From the NCBI RefSeq assembly GCF_021432065.1, contig NZ_CP090364.1, positions 1,874,601 through 1,938,600 on the forward strand: a stretch of DNA of 64,000 bases, in the 5' to 3' direction. The DNA is from Photobacterium sp. TLY01 (GTDB taxonomy: Bacteria > Pseudomonadota > Gammaproteobacteria > Enterobacterales > Vibrionaceae). The translations under genes were made by a program, and so were the position numbers. Shown in pieces: positions 27,231 through 36,349 of the stretch. Numbering within the stretch: position 1 is the stretch's first letter; every line of letters begins with the position of its first letter. The notes under the pieces were generated by a model that was not told the origin of the DNA, ran no database searches, and was given only the letters and a program-made list of their open reading frames with translations.

Positions 27231-28142
27231 ATGATTGAAATAAAGCACCTTCGCACATTAGCGGTACTGAGAGACACAGGCTCCCTGACGGCAACGGCGA
27301 CGACGCTTTGTCTGACCCAGTCGGCGTTATCTCACCAGATTAAAGATCTTGAGCAACGGATTGGCGCGCCGCTGTTTTTACGCAAAACCCGTCCGGTCAG
27401 ATTCACCGCGGAAGGCGACATCCTGCTGAAACTGGCTGATGATTTGATGCCCCGTATCGCACGCGCCGAACATGAACTGGCCAATTTAAAAGAAGACGCC
27501 AAAGGCCGGCTGCATATGGCAATTGAGTGTCACTCCTGCTTTCAATGGCTGATGCCTGCACTGAAGGAGTACCAGATAAACTGGCCGGCAGTGAGCCTGG
27601 ACTTTTCATCCGGTTTCAGTTTTGAGCCGATACCGGCTCTGGCTGCCGGGGAACTGGACCTGGTGATCACCTCCGATATCAACCCGCGTGCGGAGGTACA
27701 CTATGAACCTCTGTTCGATTTTGAGATGCGCCTTGTGGTGTCACCACAGTCTCCGCTTGCCGAACTGAGCACCATTAAACCGGCTGATCTCGCCAGCCAG
27801 ACCATGCTGACCTATCCGGTGCAAAAAAATCGCTTGGATGTGGTGAAACATTTTCTGCAGCCTGCCGGCATTGAACCGAAAGTCTGGAAGCAAGCCGATA
27901 ACACCCTGATGCTGGTACAAATGGTGTCGGCTGGTTTGGGCGTCGCAGCGCTGCCCAACTGGGCGATTCATGATTTCGCACGCCAGGGATTAATCGCCAG
28001 TAAACCACTGGGACAGGGTTTGTGGCGACGACTGTATGCGGCGATCCGTGCATCAGAAAAAGAACGCCATTACCTTCAGGCTTTTTTTGCGACAGCCCGG
28101 CAACAGTGCCAGACCCACCTTGAAGGCATTAAAGCGGCCTGA
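27231..28142 (+). CDS. metR: LysR-type regulator MetR
   Basis: Transcription activator of methionine genes, 303 residues from the ATG at 27231. HTH at about 1-60 (IEIKHLRTLAVLRDTGSL, TQSALSHQIKDLEQR). The effector domain carries stretches close to E. coli MetR: AIECHSCFQWLMPAL, GELDLVITSDI, LTYPVQKNRLDV and GLWRRLYAA. Homocysteine is the co-effector in E. coli. metE is not adjacent here, unlike the enteric metE-metR pair. A GTG six bases upstream is in frame, but AGGGA is better spaced (10 nt) from the ATG. Confidence 0.94.
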   Translation: MIEIKHLRTLAVLRDTGSLTATATTLCLTQSALSHQIKDLEQRIGAPLFLRKTRPVRFTAEGDILLKLADDLMPRIARAEHELANLKEDAKGRLHMAIECHSCFQWLMPALKEYQINWPAVSLDFSSGFSFEPIPALAAGELDLVITSDINPRAEVHYEPLFDFEMRLVVSPQSPLAELSTIKPADLASQTMLTYPVQKNRLDVVKHFLQPAGIEPKVWKQADNTLMLVQMVSAGLGVAALPNWAIHDFARQGLIASKPLGQGLWRRLYAAIRASEKERHYLQAFFATARQQCQTHLEGIKAA

Positions 28143-28171
28143 AGCCCAAACAAAAGACACCTGAAAAACGA

Positions 28172-28192
28172 AGGGCACCGATACGGGTGCCC
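28172..28192. terminator. Terminator between metR and the DUF4250 gene
   Basis: AGGGCACC-GATAC-GGGTGCCCT stem-loop lies between the two convergent stop codons, with AT-rich flanks. It can serve both genes. Confidence 0.65.
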
Positions 28193-28197
28193 TGTGT

Positions 28198-28386
28198 TTA
28201 TTTAAACTGATTGGAAATGGGATCATAACGATAGCCCAGAGATTCCATTTTTTCTCTGAGCTGATCCTTATCCAGCTCATAGCGGCTGGAGAGATCATCA
28301 ATGGTATCGCATTCCAGGCGCAGCCTTTCATTGACGATGCCAAGTACAATATTCGCGTCCATGTTCAGCAAGTTACTGATTTCCAC
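28198..28386 (-). CDS. DUF4250 small protein
   Basis: A protein of 62 residues. SNLLNMDANIVLGIVNERLR and DDLSSRYELDKDQLREKMESLGYRYD-like helices match the DUF4250 family, a one-domain helical protein of unknown function usually about 60 residues long. The start is taken as the GTG at 28386 because GGAGGAGGGAG lies just upstream; an ATG at 28419 is in frame, but the strong ribosome site sits between the two and the extra 11 residues are not family-like. Confidence 0.8.
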   Translation of the reverse strand: MEISNLLNMDANIVLGIVNERLRLECDTIDDLSSRYELDKDQLREKMESLGYRYDPISNQFK

Positions 28387-28481
28387 TTCTCCCTCCTCCG
28401 GCGACTGCCGCTTGAACATCAGACAGAGTTAAAACAGCCCTTCTGTTGTTAGCATAGACGCTCAACCCGCCCTTCGACCAG

Positions 28482-29153
28482 TCAGATCACTGCAAGCTGA
28501 CACGCTGCTGAGGCAGACAGCAAGAAAAGCACACCGGATAATTGCCAGACTTTAACAGGTCGCGCCAATACAATATGGCCCGCCCATACCACCTGTGCGG
28601 TAATCAGCAATAACAGAGCGCCACAAATCATCAGCAACTGGCTTTCCACCTGCGCCTGAGGCACTGAATAGAGCTGACCTGAAAACAACAACACGCTCAG
28701 GATGGCACTCACCAGGCCAGCCGCCGGTAAGATCCGGTGAAAAGCCTGCAAACGTGTGCGTGACTGGGTCAGCAACAAGTGCGCAAGTGCAGCGCCAAAC
28801 ATCGCCACGGCGACCAGGCTCTGCCCCTTCTCTAACCAGGACAACAAAGACAGTGCCAACAGCCAGCTCAGAAACGCCATCGCGCACGATGCGTACAACA
28901 GCATCAACGGGCCCTGATCCCGCGTCTTTCCGGTTTTTACCTGGAAAGTGAACCCAGCTAACCCCAGAAGAGGCAAGAGTGCTATCGGCTGGTTGATACA
29001 CGCAATTAGCCAGCCCAGCATTAGTACGGGGAGCATCTTATGGACACGGCCCCGCTGACCAGGGCAAATCTCACCTTTAGTCAGAACCAGTGTCAGAATG
29101 ATCTGCGCGCCCAACAGCGCAGAGATGAGCAAAGTGGTATAGGTCATATTCAT
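28482..29153 (-). CDS. Hypothetical integral membrane protein
   Basis: A very hydrophobic protein of 223 residues with about seven TM segments and short loops (first TM about 5-23; last SGVLFLLSASAACQLAV). No catalytic or transport motif is seen and no family was recognised. The ATG at 29153 has no strong ribosome site. It is divergent from the diguanylate cyclase gene, with a 227-bp shared upstream region. Confidence 0.65.
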   Translation of the reverse strand: MNMTYTTLLISALLGAQIILTLVLTKGEICPGQRGRVHKMLPVLMLGWLIACINQPIALLPLLGLAGFTFQVKTGKTRDQGPLMLLYASCAMAFLSWLLALSLLSWLEKGQSLVAVAMFGAALAHLLLTQSRTRLQAFHRILPAAGLVSAILSVLLFSGQLYSVPQAQVESQLLMICGALLLLITAQVVWAGHIVLARPVKVWQLSGVLFLLSASAACQLAVI

Positions 29154-29380
29154 GAAGGCTACAAAAGACAGAGGAAAACGCCCGAAATTATATCAGAACA
29201 GTACTAAAAACATCCATTGCTCAAAATTTCCGACAATTAACCTGGTTTCACATGCATTATGTGAACCAAGATCACGGTTTTGCCACCCATCTTGTAGAAT
29301 AATTGTTCGATTATAAAAATAAAGGCGTTTACCGTCTGTTTTTTCTCACAAAACAGATGTCAGATGAGCTGGAAGCAAAG

Positions 29381-30586
29381 ATGATATCGACTGATAACCA
29401 CTACCATAGGCTGCTGTGCCATGCGCTCAAGCTCTATATTCCGGATCTGTGGAGTGCCAAAGCGCACACCCAAAGCTTCCAGAATACGCGAAGCGGATAC
29501 CTGCGCAGCCGAATTTCTCTGCTCTGTATTGTCTGGGCAGTACTGATCATTGCATGGATACCTTTTGATTTTTTTTACCTGAAAACAGGAGAAGATACCC
29601 GCATCGCCAGCGCCCGTTTAGTTCTGGCTTTATTTTTAATCGGTATTGCCAAAGTCAACGAGACGCACACCACCTTACGTCAGTCACAATGGTGCATGAC
29701 ACTCTTGGTGCTGGGACTGAACCTGTTTTACATCTATTGCATCTGGGTACTGGGTTTTCCCAAAGTGTACAGCGGTTTTGAATACGGCTATACACTGCTG
29801 CCGATTTTACATGTCGCTATTTTAACGATTCTGCCGATTACGCTAAAGGAAAGTCTGTGCCTGCTGGCCTTCACCGCGGTCACCGAAATCACCGTCGATT
29901 TACAGACAGGTACAGTCCTGATGCCGGAAACACTGGCCAACTACTGGTTACAGAATGTGCTGGCAATCGTCGTCATCTGGTCGCAACTATCCAAGCTTTA
30001 CATGTTGATGCGTTTGTACCGTCAGGCCACACTGGATCCGCTCACCGGTATTTACAACCGGCGCATGTTGCTGCAACAAGCTCAGAAAGCGATGGAAAAT
30101 TGTCAGGCCAAACGCCAGCCTTTTTCACTGCTGCTGTTTGACATTGATCGGTTCAAACGCATCAATGATACCTGGGGGCATGGCGTTGGCGACAAAGTGC
30201 TGCGGGGCTTTGCCAATCACCTGCAACTGGCTTCGCGAAAAACCGATCTGTTCGGACGTTATGGTGGCGAAGAATTTATTCTTTGCCTGCCCTGCTGCGA
30301 TACCTTAACAGCGCAAAAAATTGCAGACCGGATGTTAGCCGATATCCGCTCACTGAAACTGCCGACGGATATCGAAGAAACCCATGTGTCGATCACCGCC
30401 TGCATCGGCATTGCGACTTTTACCTCAGGCGACAGCCTGATGACCATGATAGACCGAGCTGACCGCGCATTATACGAATGCAAAGATGCCGGTCGCGACT
30501 GCTACCGTTTCCATCCTTACGGCTATCAGTACCGTGACAGACGCAAGCCATTAGAAGCTGTCGTTGAAGCCAACAGCGAGGCTTAG
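29381..30586 (+). CDS. Membrane-bound diguanylate cyclase
   Basis: Protein of 401 residues with about six TM helices (about 40-215) followed directly by a GGDEF domain. The catalytic features are intact: DPLTGIYNRRML, FDIDRFKRINDTWGHGVGD (metal and guanine contacts) and RYGGEEF (about 294). It should make c-di-GMP from two GTP, probably in response to a membrane signal. The product inhibition site RxxD is not seen before GGEEF (residues there are RKTDLFG, giving R-K-T-D), so an I-site is actually plausible. The ATG at 29381 has GGAAG at good spacing; upstream ATG 29357 and TTG 29303 do not. Confidence 0.88.
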   Translation: MISTDNHYHRLLCHALKLYIPDLWSAKAHTQSFQNTRSGYLRSRISLLCIVWAVLIIAWIPFDFFYLKTGEDTRIASARLVLALFLIGIAKVNETHTTLRQSQWCMTLLVLGLNLFYIYCIWVLGFPKVYSGFEYGYTLLPILHVAILTILPITLKESLCLLAFTAVTEITVDLQTGTVLMPETLANYWLQNVLAIVVIWSQLSKLYMLMRLYRQATLDPLTGIYNRRMLLQQAQKAMENCQAKRQPFSLLLFDIDRFKRINDTWGHGVGDKVLRGFANHLQLASRKTDLFGRYGGEEFILCLPCCDTLTAQKIADRMLADIRSLKLPTDIEETHVSITACIGIATFTSGDSLMTMIDRADRALYECKDAGRDCYRFHPYGYQYRDRRKPLEAVVEANSEA

Positions 30587-30607
30587 CGCACACTGACCGA
30601 TTTCGTG

Positions 30608-31852
30608 TCAGACCGCCACCGATGCGACCGGCTCGGTGGCCTGCTTTCTTCCAAGGCGCCAGCACAAGGCATACAGTGCCAGATACAACACAGTGCCGCC
30701 CACCAGCACCCCATACCAGCTCCAGTGCTGCCAGCAGGTGATCAGATAAAATCCGCCCAGGCTCCCGCCGACATAATAATGCACAAGGTAAAGGGCGGTT
30801 GCCGTGGCTTTGCCTGTTTTCGCTTTCTGGCTCACCCAGGCATACGCCAGGGAGTGGGTGAAAAATGCACCGGAGCTGATGAGCAGCAAACCGCTGAGCA
30901 TGGCCGACACAGAATCCAGCGCGGCAACCCACATGCCCAATGCACTGATTGTTGTCCCCAGTATCATGCCGCTCACCGGCTTATATCGGATACTCCAGCT
31001 GCCACTGAGTTTTGCAGTGAGCGTGCCGCTCAAATAACACAGAAATATCAAAGATGCCCAGCTGACCGGCAAGGAATAAGGCGGTGAAACCAGTCTGAAC
31101 CCCATCACGGAATACAAATTCACAAACAAGGCAAAGTTGATACCGCCAATCAGCATCGGGATCCACAAGACCGGTTGCTGTAAATGCCGGATCACGTGTT
31201 TTGTGTGATGCCTGAGCTGACCGCGCTGCGGGGTGAAATGTTGCTGCTGCGGCAATAATCTGGCGACCACCAGAGCGCCAATCAAACTGAAGATTGCCAT
31301 CCCCAGCACCGCCCCCTGCCAGCCCCAGGCATCAGAAGCAAAACCGCCAAACAGCCGCCCGGCAATACCGCCCAGTGAGTTGGCACTGATATAACCGCCG
31401 ACCGCCAGTGACAAAGCTTTCGGCGAAAACTCCTCAGCCATATAGGCCACAGCAACGGCAGCAAACCCTGCCAGCGAGGCCCCCATCAGGGCCCGGGCAA
31501 GACTCAATATCAACAAGCTTTCAGCCAATAGCATGAGCACACCGACAACCGGCAATAAAAACAGACTGATCAGCATGACCCTGCGCCGGCCAATCATTTC
31601 AGAGCTGACAGCCCATGGTACCAGTGTCAGTGCCAGCGCCAGTGTCCCGGCCGCCAGCAGCCAGTTCACTTTGGTGGCACTCACGGAGAAAGCCTCTGTC
31701 ATCACAGGCAGCAGTGGCTGAAAGAGATACAGATTACAAAACACCAGAAACGAGCCAAGTGCCAGCGCAAAACTGGCCCGGCGATAGGCAGAGCTATGGA
31801 TTTCTATCACAAACAGCCACCAGACGATGAAGAGTTGCTGGAACAGTAGCAA
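30608..31852 (-). CDS. MFS transporter, YnfM-like
   Basis: Twelve-TM major facilitator of 414 residues. The loop 2-3 signature appears as SSEMIGRRRVMLISL, and LARALMGASLAGFAAVAVAYMAEE is typical of the drug/sugar efflux branch that includes YnfM. The substrate is unknown. The frame opens with TTG at 31852 (AGGGA close by); an in-frame GTG at residue 15 is a possible alternative, since the conserved part starts at about residue 24. It is divergent from a LysR gene, 70 bp away, as ynfM is from ynfL in E. coli. Confidence 0.85.
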   Translation of the reverse strand: MLLFQQLFIVWWLFVIEIHSSAYRRASFALALGSFLVFCNLYLFQPLLPVMTEAFSVSATKVNWLLAAGTLALALTLVPWAVSSEMIGRRRVMLISLFLLPVVGVLMLLAESLLILSLARALMGASLAGFAAVAVAYMAEEFSPKALSLAVGGYISANSLGGIAGRLFGGFASDAWGWQGAVLGMAIFSLIGALVVARLLPQQQHFTPQRGQLRHHTKHVIRHLQQPVLWIPMLIGGINFALFVNLYSVMGFRLVSPPYSLPVSWASLIFLCYLSGTLTAKLSGSWSIRYKPVSGMILGTTISALGMWVAALDSVSAMLSGLLLISSGAFFTHSLAYAWVSQKAKTGKATATALYLVHYYVGGSLGGFYLITCWQHWSWYGVLVGGTVLYLALYALCWRLGRKQATEPVASVAV

Positions 31853-31868
31853 TTTCCCTGTAATAGTG

Positions 31869-31902
31869 AAAATATATAAAAAATATCGACTCCATATATT
31901 TT
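31869..31902. promoter_or_regulatory. AT-rich inverted repeat in the LysR/MFS divergent promoter
   Basis: AAAATATAT and ATATATTTT form 9-bp perfect arms 16 bp apart, centred between the two start codons. This is a reasonable position for the LysR operator of the pair. Confidence 0.4.
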
Positions 31903-31922
31903 ATTAATAGTCAGGGCCGCCA

Positions 31923-32816
31923 ATGGACATTCGCCAGCTTACTTATTTCATGACCATTGCAGAGAACGGCAGTTTCACGAAAGCCGCAGAAAAACTGCAC
32001 ATTGCCCAGCCGGCTTTAAGCATTGCAATTAAGAAATTCGAGCAACAGTTAGAGATGCCCTTATTTCACCGCAGTGATCGCCAGATCGTGCTGACGCACG
32101 AAGGCGAAGTACTGATTCAGCATGCCCGCTTAATTTTGCAACAGGTGGATGATGCAAAGATCGCCATGGCGGAACTGAAGGGATTACAAAAAGGTGAAGT
32201 CCGGCTGGGTGTGCCCAGTATGCTGGGGTCGTATTTTTTCCCCGACATTCTGATGGGGTTTAAATCCCGCTACCCCAATCTCAAACTAACGCTGGTCGAA
32301 GCCGGCACCCAGTCAATCCGTCTGATGCTGCTGAACGGAGAGCTGGATTTGGGTGTCATCCGAAGTGCCGATCTCCCCGACAGCCTTGAAGCTGAACCGT
32401 TACTCACGTCTGAAATGGTGGCTGTCGTCAGCCCGAACCACGAATTTGCCCGGCAGTCCTCGGTGTCGTTCGAACAATTCTTCAGCCAGGAGCTGGTGAT
32501 GTTCAAGCAAGGGTACTTTCATCGCGACTATATCGACCATGTCTGTCAGACACACCAGCTCAAACAGCACATTGCATTTGAAACGAACCTGTTACCTATG
32601 ATCCTGAGTATCATCCGGCAGGAATTTGCCATCTCCGCGTTACTGGAAATGGTCACCCGGCACGAATCCGGCCTGGCAGCCGTGCCTTTTGAGCAACCGG
32701 TCCAACTGAGTCTGGCTATCGCCTGGCGAAAAAATGGCTATCTGTCGATTGCTGACCGGGCATTCATGGAATTTATCAAAGACCATCAGCGCCATCGCCG
32801 ATGCCAATCCGTGTAA
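31923..32816 (+). CDS. LysR-family regulator, YnfL-like
   Basis: Protein of 297 residues, the usual LysR length. N-terminal winged HTH (MDIRQLTYFMTIAENGSFTK, then AQPALSIAIKKFEQ) and a periplasmic-binding-like effector domain with GELDLGVIRSADLP. It probably controls the divergent MFS gene. The effector is unknown. Confidence 0.9.
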   Translation: MDIRQLTYFMTIAENGSFTKAAEKLHIAQPALSIAIKKFEQQLEMPLFHRSDRQIVLTHEGEVLIQHARLILQQVDDAKIAMAELKGLQKGEVRLGVPSMLGSYFFPDILMGFKSRYPNLKLTLVEAGTQSIRLMLLNGELDLGVIRSADLPDSLEAEPLLTSEMVAVVSPNHEFARQSSVSFEQFFSQELVMFKQGYFHRDYIDHVCQTHQLKQHIAFETNLLPMILSIIRQEFAISALLEMVTRHESGLAAVPFEQPVQLSLAIAWRKNGYLSIADRAFMEFIKDHQRHRRCQSV

Positions 32817-32860
32817 CCCGGCACGGCCAGGTGTGTGTTTGAAAAGTTGCAAATTCGCAA

Positions 32861-32930
32861 TGTGATCAACCTCACATGAAAATTTCCATTAGATGATGTT
32901 TGTGTTTCATTTTCTTTTACAATGGTTGTT
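32861..32930 (+). promoter_or_regulatory. CRP site and promoter of aspC
   Basis: TGTGA-TCAACC-TCACA (32861-32876) has both CRP half-sites intact with the standard 6-bp centre. A TACAAT -10 lies at 32918-32923; a start near 32930 would put the site centre at about -61.5, the classical class I position. The -35 is poor, as expected for an activated promoter. The leader to the aspC start would be about 165 nt. Confidence 0.65.
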
Positions 32931-33096
32931 TGCTTGGGAGCCTGATCGCACCGGAATGTCAAAAGCCAGACCGGATTTCTGTCTGCCGGATCCTTGAAGG
33001 ACTGCAGAATTTCGATCAGAGTCACATGACCATTGAAAAATGATGGTCTTTCCAGGCACGTCGACCGTATCACTGACTAGCATGGATGATTCACGA

Positions 33097-34287
33097 ATGT
33101 TTGAAAAAATCGTTGCCGCACCAGCAGACCCTATCCTGGGACTGACTGAAGAATTCAAAAATGACACTCGCGCTGAGAAAATCAATCTGGGCGTTGGCAT
33201 CTACAAAGATGAATCGGGCCATACCCCGGTTCTGGCGACAGTGAAAAAAGCTGAAGCTATCCTGCTGGAAAAAGAAACCACCAAATCTTATCTGAGCATT
33301 CCCGGCACAGCAGAATACGGTCTGGCTGTTCAGGAACTGCTGTTTGGCAAAGATGCTGCCATTATTGCTGACAAGCGTGCTCAAACGGCTCAGGCGCCGG
33401 GTGGTACCGGTGCACTGCGCGTCGCGGCTGAATTCATTAAACGCCAGCTGGGCGATGTGACTGTGTGGATCAGCAACCCAACCTGGGCCAACCACTTTGG
33501 TGTCTTTGGCGCTGCGGGCCTGCAGACAGAACAGTATGCATACTACAATGCCGAAACCAAGAGCATGGATTTTGATGCGCTGCTGAGCTCTCTGGCAAAT
33601 GCCAAAGCGGGTGATGTGGTATTGCTGCACGGTTGCTGCCATAACCCGACCGGTATCGACCCGGATGCCGATCAATGGCTGGCACTCGCAAAATTCTGTG
33701 CCGAGAAAAACCTGCTGCCCATGTTCGACTTTGCTTATCAGGGCTTTGCCAAAGGCGTTGAAGAAGATGCAGCGGGTCTGCGTATTTTTACAGAGCACAA
33801 CAGTGAACTGCTGATCGCCAGCTCTTTCTCCAAGAACTTTGGCTTGTACAACGAGCGCGTGGGTGCCTTCACTCTGGTGGCGAAAACCGCTGAAGTGGCC
33901 AGCACGTCATTCAGCCAGGTGAAAAGCATTGCCCGTGTGATCTACTCTAACCCACCCGCTCACGGCGCAGCGATTGTGACTGAAATCCTGAACAATGCCG
34001 AACTGCGTGCAGAGTGGGAGCAGGAAGTCGCAGACATGCGTGACCGTATTCAGGAAATGCGTACCCTGTTTGTGCAGACCCTGAAAGATTTGGGTGTAGA
34101 CGCCGACTTCAGCTTTATTGAACGTCAGAATGGCATGTTCTCATTCTCTGGCCTGAATAAAGAGCAGGTCGCGCGCCTGAAAGAAGAGTTTGCGATTTAT
34201 ATCGTCGGCTCTGGCCGGATCAGCGTTGCGGGTATGACCAAAGATAACATGCAGCCGCTATGTAATGGCATTGCCGCTGTCCTGTAA
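33097..34287 (+). CDS. aspC: Aspartate aminotransferase
   Basis: PLP enzyme of 396 residues, the same length as E. coli AspC. It interconverts aspartate and oxaloacetate with glutamate/2-oxoglutarate. The Schiff-base lysine is K246 in [39 protein letters not shown] and the late Arg in [10 protein letters not shown] are also conserved. It may act on aromatic amino acids too, as family members do. The ATG at 33097 matches the usual MFEKI start; the frame extends 19 residues upstream without support. Same gene neighbourhood as in E. coli (next to the gloC-mepK-ldtD-muk block, opposite strand). Confidence 0.96.
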   Translation: MFEKIVAAPADPILGLTEEFKNDTRAEKINLGVGIYKDESGHTPVLATVKKAEAILLEKETTKSYLSIPGTAEYGLAVQELLFGKDAAIIADKRAQTAQAPGGTGALRVAAEFIKRQLGDVTVWISNPTWANHFGVFGAAGLQTEQYAYYNAETKSMDFDALLSSLANAKAGDVVLLHGCCHNPTGIDPDADQWLALAKFCAEKNLLPMFDFAYQGFAKGVEEDAAGLRIFTEHNSELLIASSFSKNFGLYNERVGAFTLVAKTAEVASTSFSQVKSIARVIYSNPPAHGAAIVTEILNNAELRAEWEQEVADMRDRIQEMRTLFVQTLKDLGVDADFSFIERQNGMFSFSGLNKEQVARLKEEFAIYIVGSGRISVAGMTKDNMQPLCNGIAAVL

Positions 34288-34310
34288 CCTTCGGGTTCAG
34301 TTATCTGCAC

Positions 34311-34338
34311 AGAAAGGGGCGCCCAGGCGCCCCTTTCT
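34311..34338 (+). terminator. aspC terminator
   Basis: AGAAAGGGGCGC-CCAG-GCGCCCCTTTCT stem-loop followed by TTTT, 24 bp after aspC. Confidence 0.85.
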
Positions 34339-34401
34339 TTTGGCTGTCTTTTGACTTTCTGTATGATGCGTTATTGCACTTTGCTGTATTTGTGCTTCAA
34401 A

Positions 34402-34707
34402 TCAACCGGATTTATCCAGCGGTAACACATTACAAAACAGCTCACGTTCATACTGTCGTTCCAGCTGATCGCGCCACGACTTTTTGGAAATATGGACCAG
34501 ATAAAAGTTTTCCCGCGATGTATCTGTAACGAATGCCATATCAAACTGCATCAGCTCATAGTGAATGTCATGCACAAATCCCAGCGAGAAACTTTGCCGG
34601 CCAGTCAGCTGATTAATGTCCTCCCGGGTTAAACACACACCCTGTTCGTCCTCAGCAAAACGGTTACGCAACCATTCGGAAAACTCTCGAGCACTGATCA
34701 TTGTCAT
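34402..34707 (-). CDS. Hypothetical protein of 101 residues
   Basis: A soluble protein with mixed helix and strand. The N-terminal part (ISAREFSEWLRNRFAEDEQG, then LTREDINQLTGRQSFS) could be a small helix-turn-helix-like unit, and the rest (HYELMQFDMAFVTD, FYLVHISKKSW) looks beta-rich. No family was recognised. The start at 34707 is favoured by GAGGTAAT directly before ATGACAATG; an upstream ATG at 34758 lacks a site. Confidence 0.6.
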   Translation of the reverse strand: MTMISAREFSEWLRNRFAEDEQGVCLTREDINQLTGRQSFSLGFVHDIHYELMQFDMAFVTDTSRENFYLVHISKKSWRDQLERQYERELFCNVLPLDKSG

Positions 34708-34932
34708 ATTACCTCGTCTGTGAGTGCCTACATCCGTGAATAATCCGATCCTCTTCAATAGGTATAGCAGAATCAGACTAATTCGTCAGACTGAAACGAA
34801 AATGCGCCATAAAATCGGCCATGAGTCATGAATGAGGAGTGTGGCTGGAAATACGTAAAAAAGGGAGATAAATGATTGAAAAAGGCAAGAAAGGTAACCC
34901 GCTCCTGATCATTCAGGAACGGGGAAGGACAA

Positions 34933-35325
34933 TTATAGCGTTTTATATACGACTTTATTGCCAGCAAGCTGAACTCGCTCGACAAGTCCTTCTTCAACCA
35001 GTTTTTTCAGTGCACCTGTTGCCCAGGAAGCGGCTTTGCTGTCTTCCTGACCGGCTTCAAGGCCAATGCTTTTCGGGTTAATGCCTTCAGCATTGTTTGC
35101 CACAATGCCCAGTACCTGCTGCTGCTTAGGGGTCAGCGAGACAGTCACTGCGGCTTTACCCGCTGGCGCTTCTGATTTTTTCACGTCAACCTGAGGCTTG
35201 GCTGCCGCTACCGGGGCTGCCTGCTTCACCGCTGCTTTGGTGACAGATTTTTGCGTCACTGCCGTGGCCGCTTTGATGCGTTTTTGCAGTTTAAGCTGTA
35301 CTTTACGTTTGTGAGAGATTCTCAT
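34933..35325 (-). CDS. Small basic protein with Ala/Lys-rich tail and putative winged helix
   Basis: Protein of 130 residues. Residues 1-20 are strongly basic (MRISHKRKVQLKLQKRIK), residues 20-60 are a low-complexity Ala/Lys/Val/Pro linker resembling histone H1-type tails, and residues about 62-130 look like a winged helix: LTPKQQQVLGIVANNAEGIN, ALKKLVEEGLVERV and NKVVYKTL. A nucleic-acid-binding or nucleoid role is inferred. GGAGTAGGAAG precedes the ATG. It is monocistronic, with about 350 bp upstream. Confidence 0.75.
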   Translation of the reverse strand: MRISHKRKVQLKLQKRIKAATAVTQKSVTKAAVKQAAPVAAAKPQVDVKKSEAPAGKAAVTVSLTPKQQQVLGIVANNAEGINPKSIGLEAGQEDSKAASWATGALKKLVEEGLVERVQLAGNKVVYKTL

Positions 35326-35678
35326 TAACTTCCTACTCCGTTGTACTACTTTCAGTCGCCAGTTTGGATGCCCAGCGGGAAAAAAGTAGCGCGAGTTATA
35401 TCAAGGATGTCAGAGGAATGCCAGCAAACGGCTATTTTAAGCACAATAAAAGCCATATTTTGCGTATTTTAAGCGACAAGATCTCATTTTTATCTTTTTC
35501 AACTTCATGCACTTAATAGAATAAATCGCGAGTTTCATGCAAACTAGCCCTTACGCTTTGCATAAACAGTCGCCAATGAATTGACACCCAAATCGCTCAT
35601 CGCAACCAGTGAGTAACATCCCTGAACAATTTGCCATACTTGATCAAGGTGAAATCTTCATGCACCTGTGGAGTTATT
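35326..35678. other. Divergent intergenic region, about 350 bp
   Basis: AT-rich DNA between the basic winged-helix gene (minus) and the DUF2982 gene (plus). It must hold both promoters, but no clear -35/-10 pair or known operator was found, and no small ORF is convincing. Confidence 0.45.
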
Positions 35679-36344
35679 TTGAATAGTGTTTATATTCAGT
35701 CGCCGCATCCCAAACCCGGCGCTTATCTGATTTGGTTAAGCCTGCTGGCGATATTCGCGCTGGGGCTGACAGTCTTTACCTTTCCCGACATTAACGGCGT
35801 CGCTGTTGGGCTCTTGCTACTCGCCATGACGACTGTGCTGCTCATCGGCATAAAGCTGAACCAGCAGTCACCCATTACCTTCACTCTCACTTTCATGCAT
35901 CTTCAGTACCACAGTCCGCACGGCGGCTGGCTGACCCGGTGGCAGAATGTCGCAGATATAGGGCGCGCGTCGGTCAGCACTCAGGGCTGGCACAAACCCC
36001 TGCCCTGGATTGGCATCAGACTCAAACATTACGATGAATTCCTGGACAGTATCTGTCCCCGTATCGCCAGTCAGATACTCATGGAACAGCGGGGTTTGAT
36101 GATCATGGCGTATAAACGCGCAGACAATCCGCCGCACGACATAGAAGACATGTTATTTGATGACAAACACTATGTGGGAGAAAACGGAAAAATCAACAAA
36201 GGATTGCTGGCGATGCTGGCAAACCGTATGCGCTACAACAGAGAGTTGATGGGGTATGATTTTTTTATTTCAGAAGATCTGCTCGACAGGCCGGCCGATG
36301 ACTTCATCGGCCTGGCGCGTCGTTTTCTGGCTCAGGCCAGATAA
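35679..36344 (+). CDS. DUF2982 membrane protein
   Basis: A protein of 221 residues from a TTG at 35679 with GGAG 6 nt upstream. Two TM helices near the N terminus (about 15-57, LIWLSLLAIFALGLTVF and VGLLLLAMTTVLLIGIKL) and a cytoplasmic domain with YHSPHGGWLTRWQNVADIGRA-like strands and an HYDEFLDSICPRIASQILMEQ-like helix. This matches my memory of DUF2982, a family of Vibrionales and relatives with unknown function. The longest frame starts at a TTG at 35631 with no ribosome site. Confidence 0.75.
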   Translation: MNSVYIQSPHPKPGAYLIWLSLLAIFALGLTVFTFPDINGVAVGLLLLAMTTVLLIGIKLNQQSPITFTLTFMHLQYHSPHGGWLTRWQNVADIGRASVSTQGWHKPLPWIGIRLKHYDEFLDSICPRIASQILMEQRGLMIMAYKRADNPPHDIEDMLFDDKHYVGENGKINKGLLAMLANRMRYNRELMGYDFFISEDLLDRPADDFIGLARRFLAQAR

Positions 36345-36349
36345 GCGGA

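Noticed and set aside
29260..29276. CRP-like TGTGA...TCACG upstream of the diguanylate cyclase
   Set aside because: The centre is 7 bp instead of 6 and the second half-site is imperfect.
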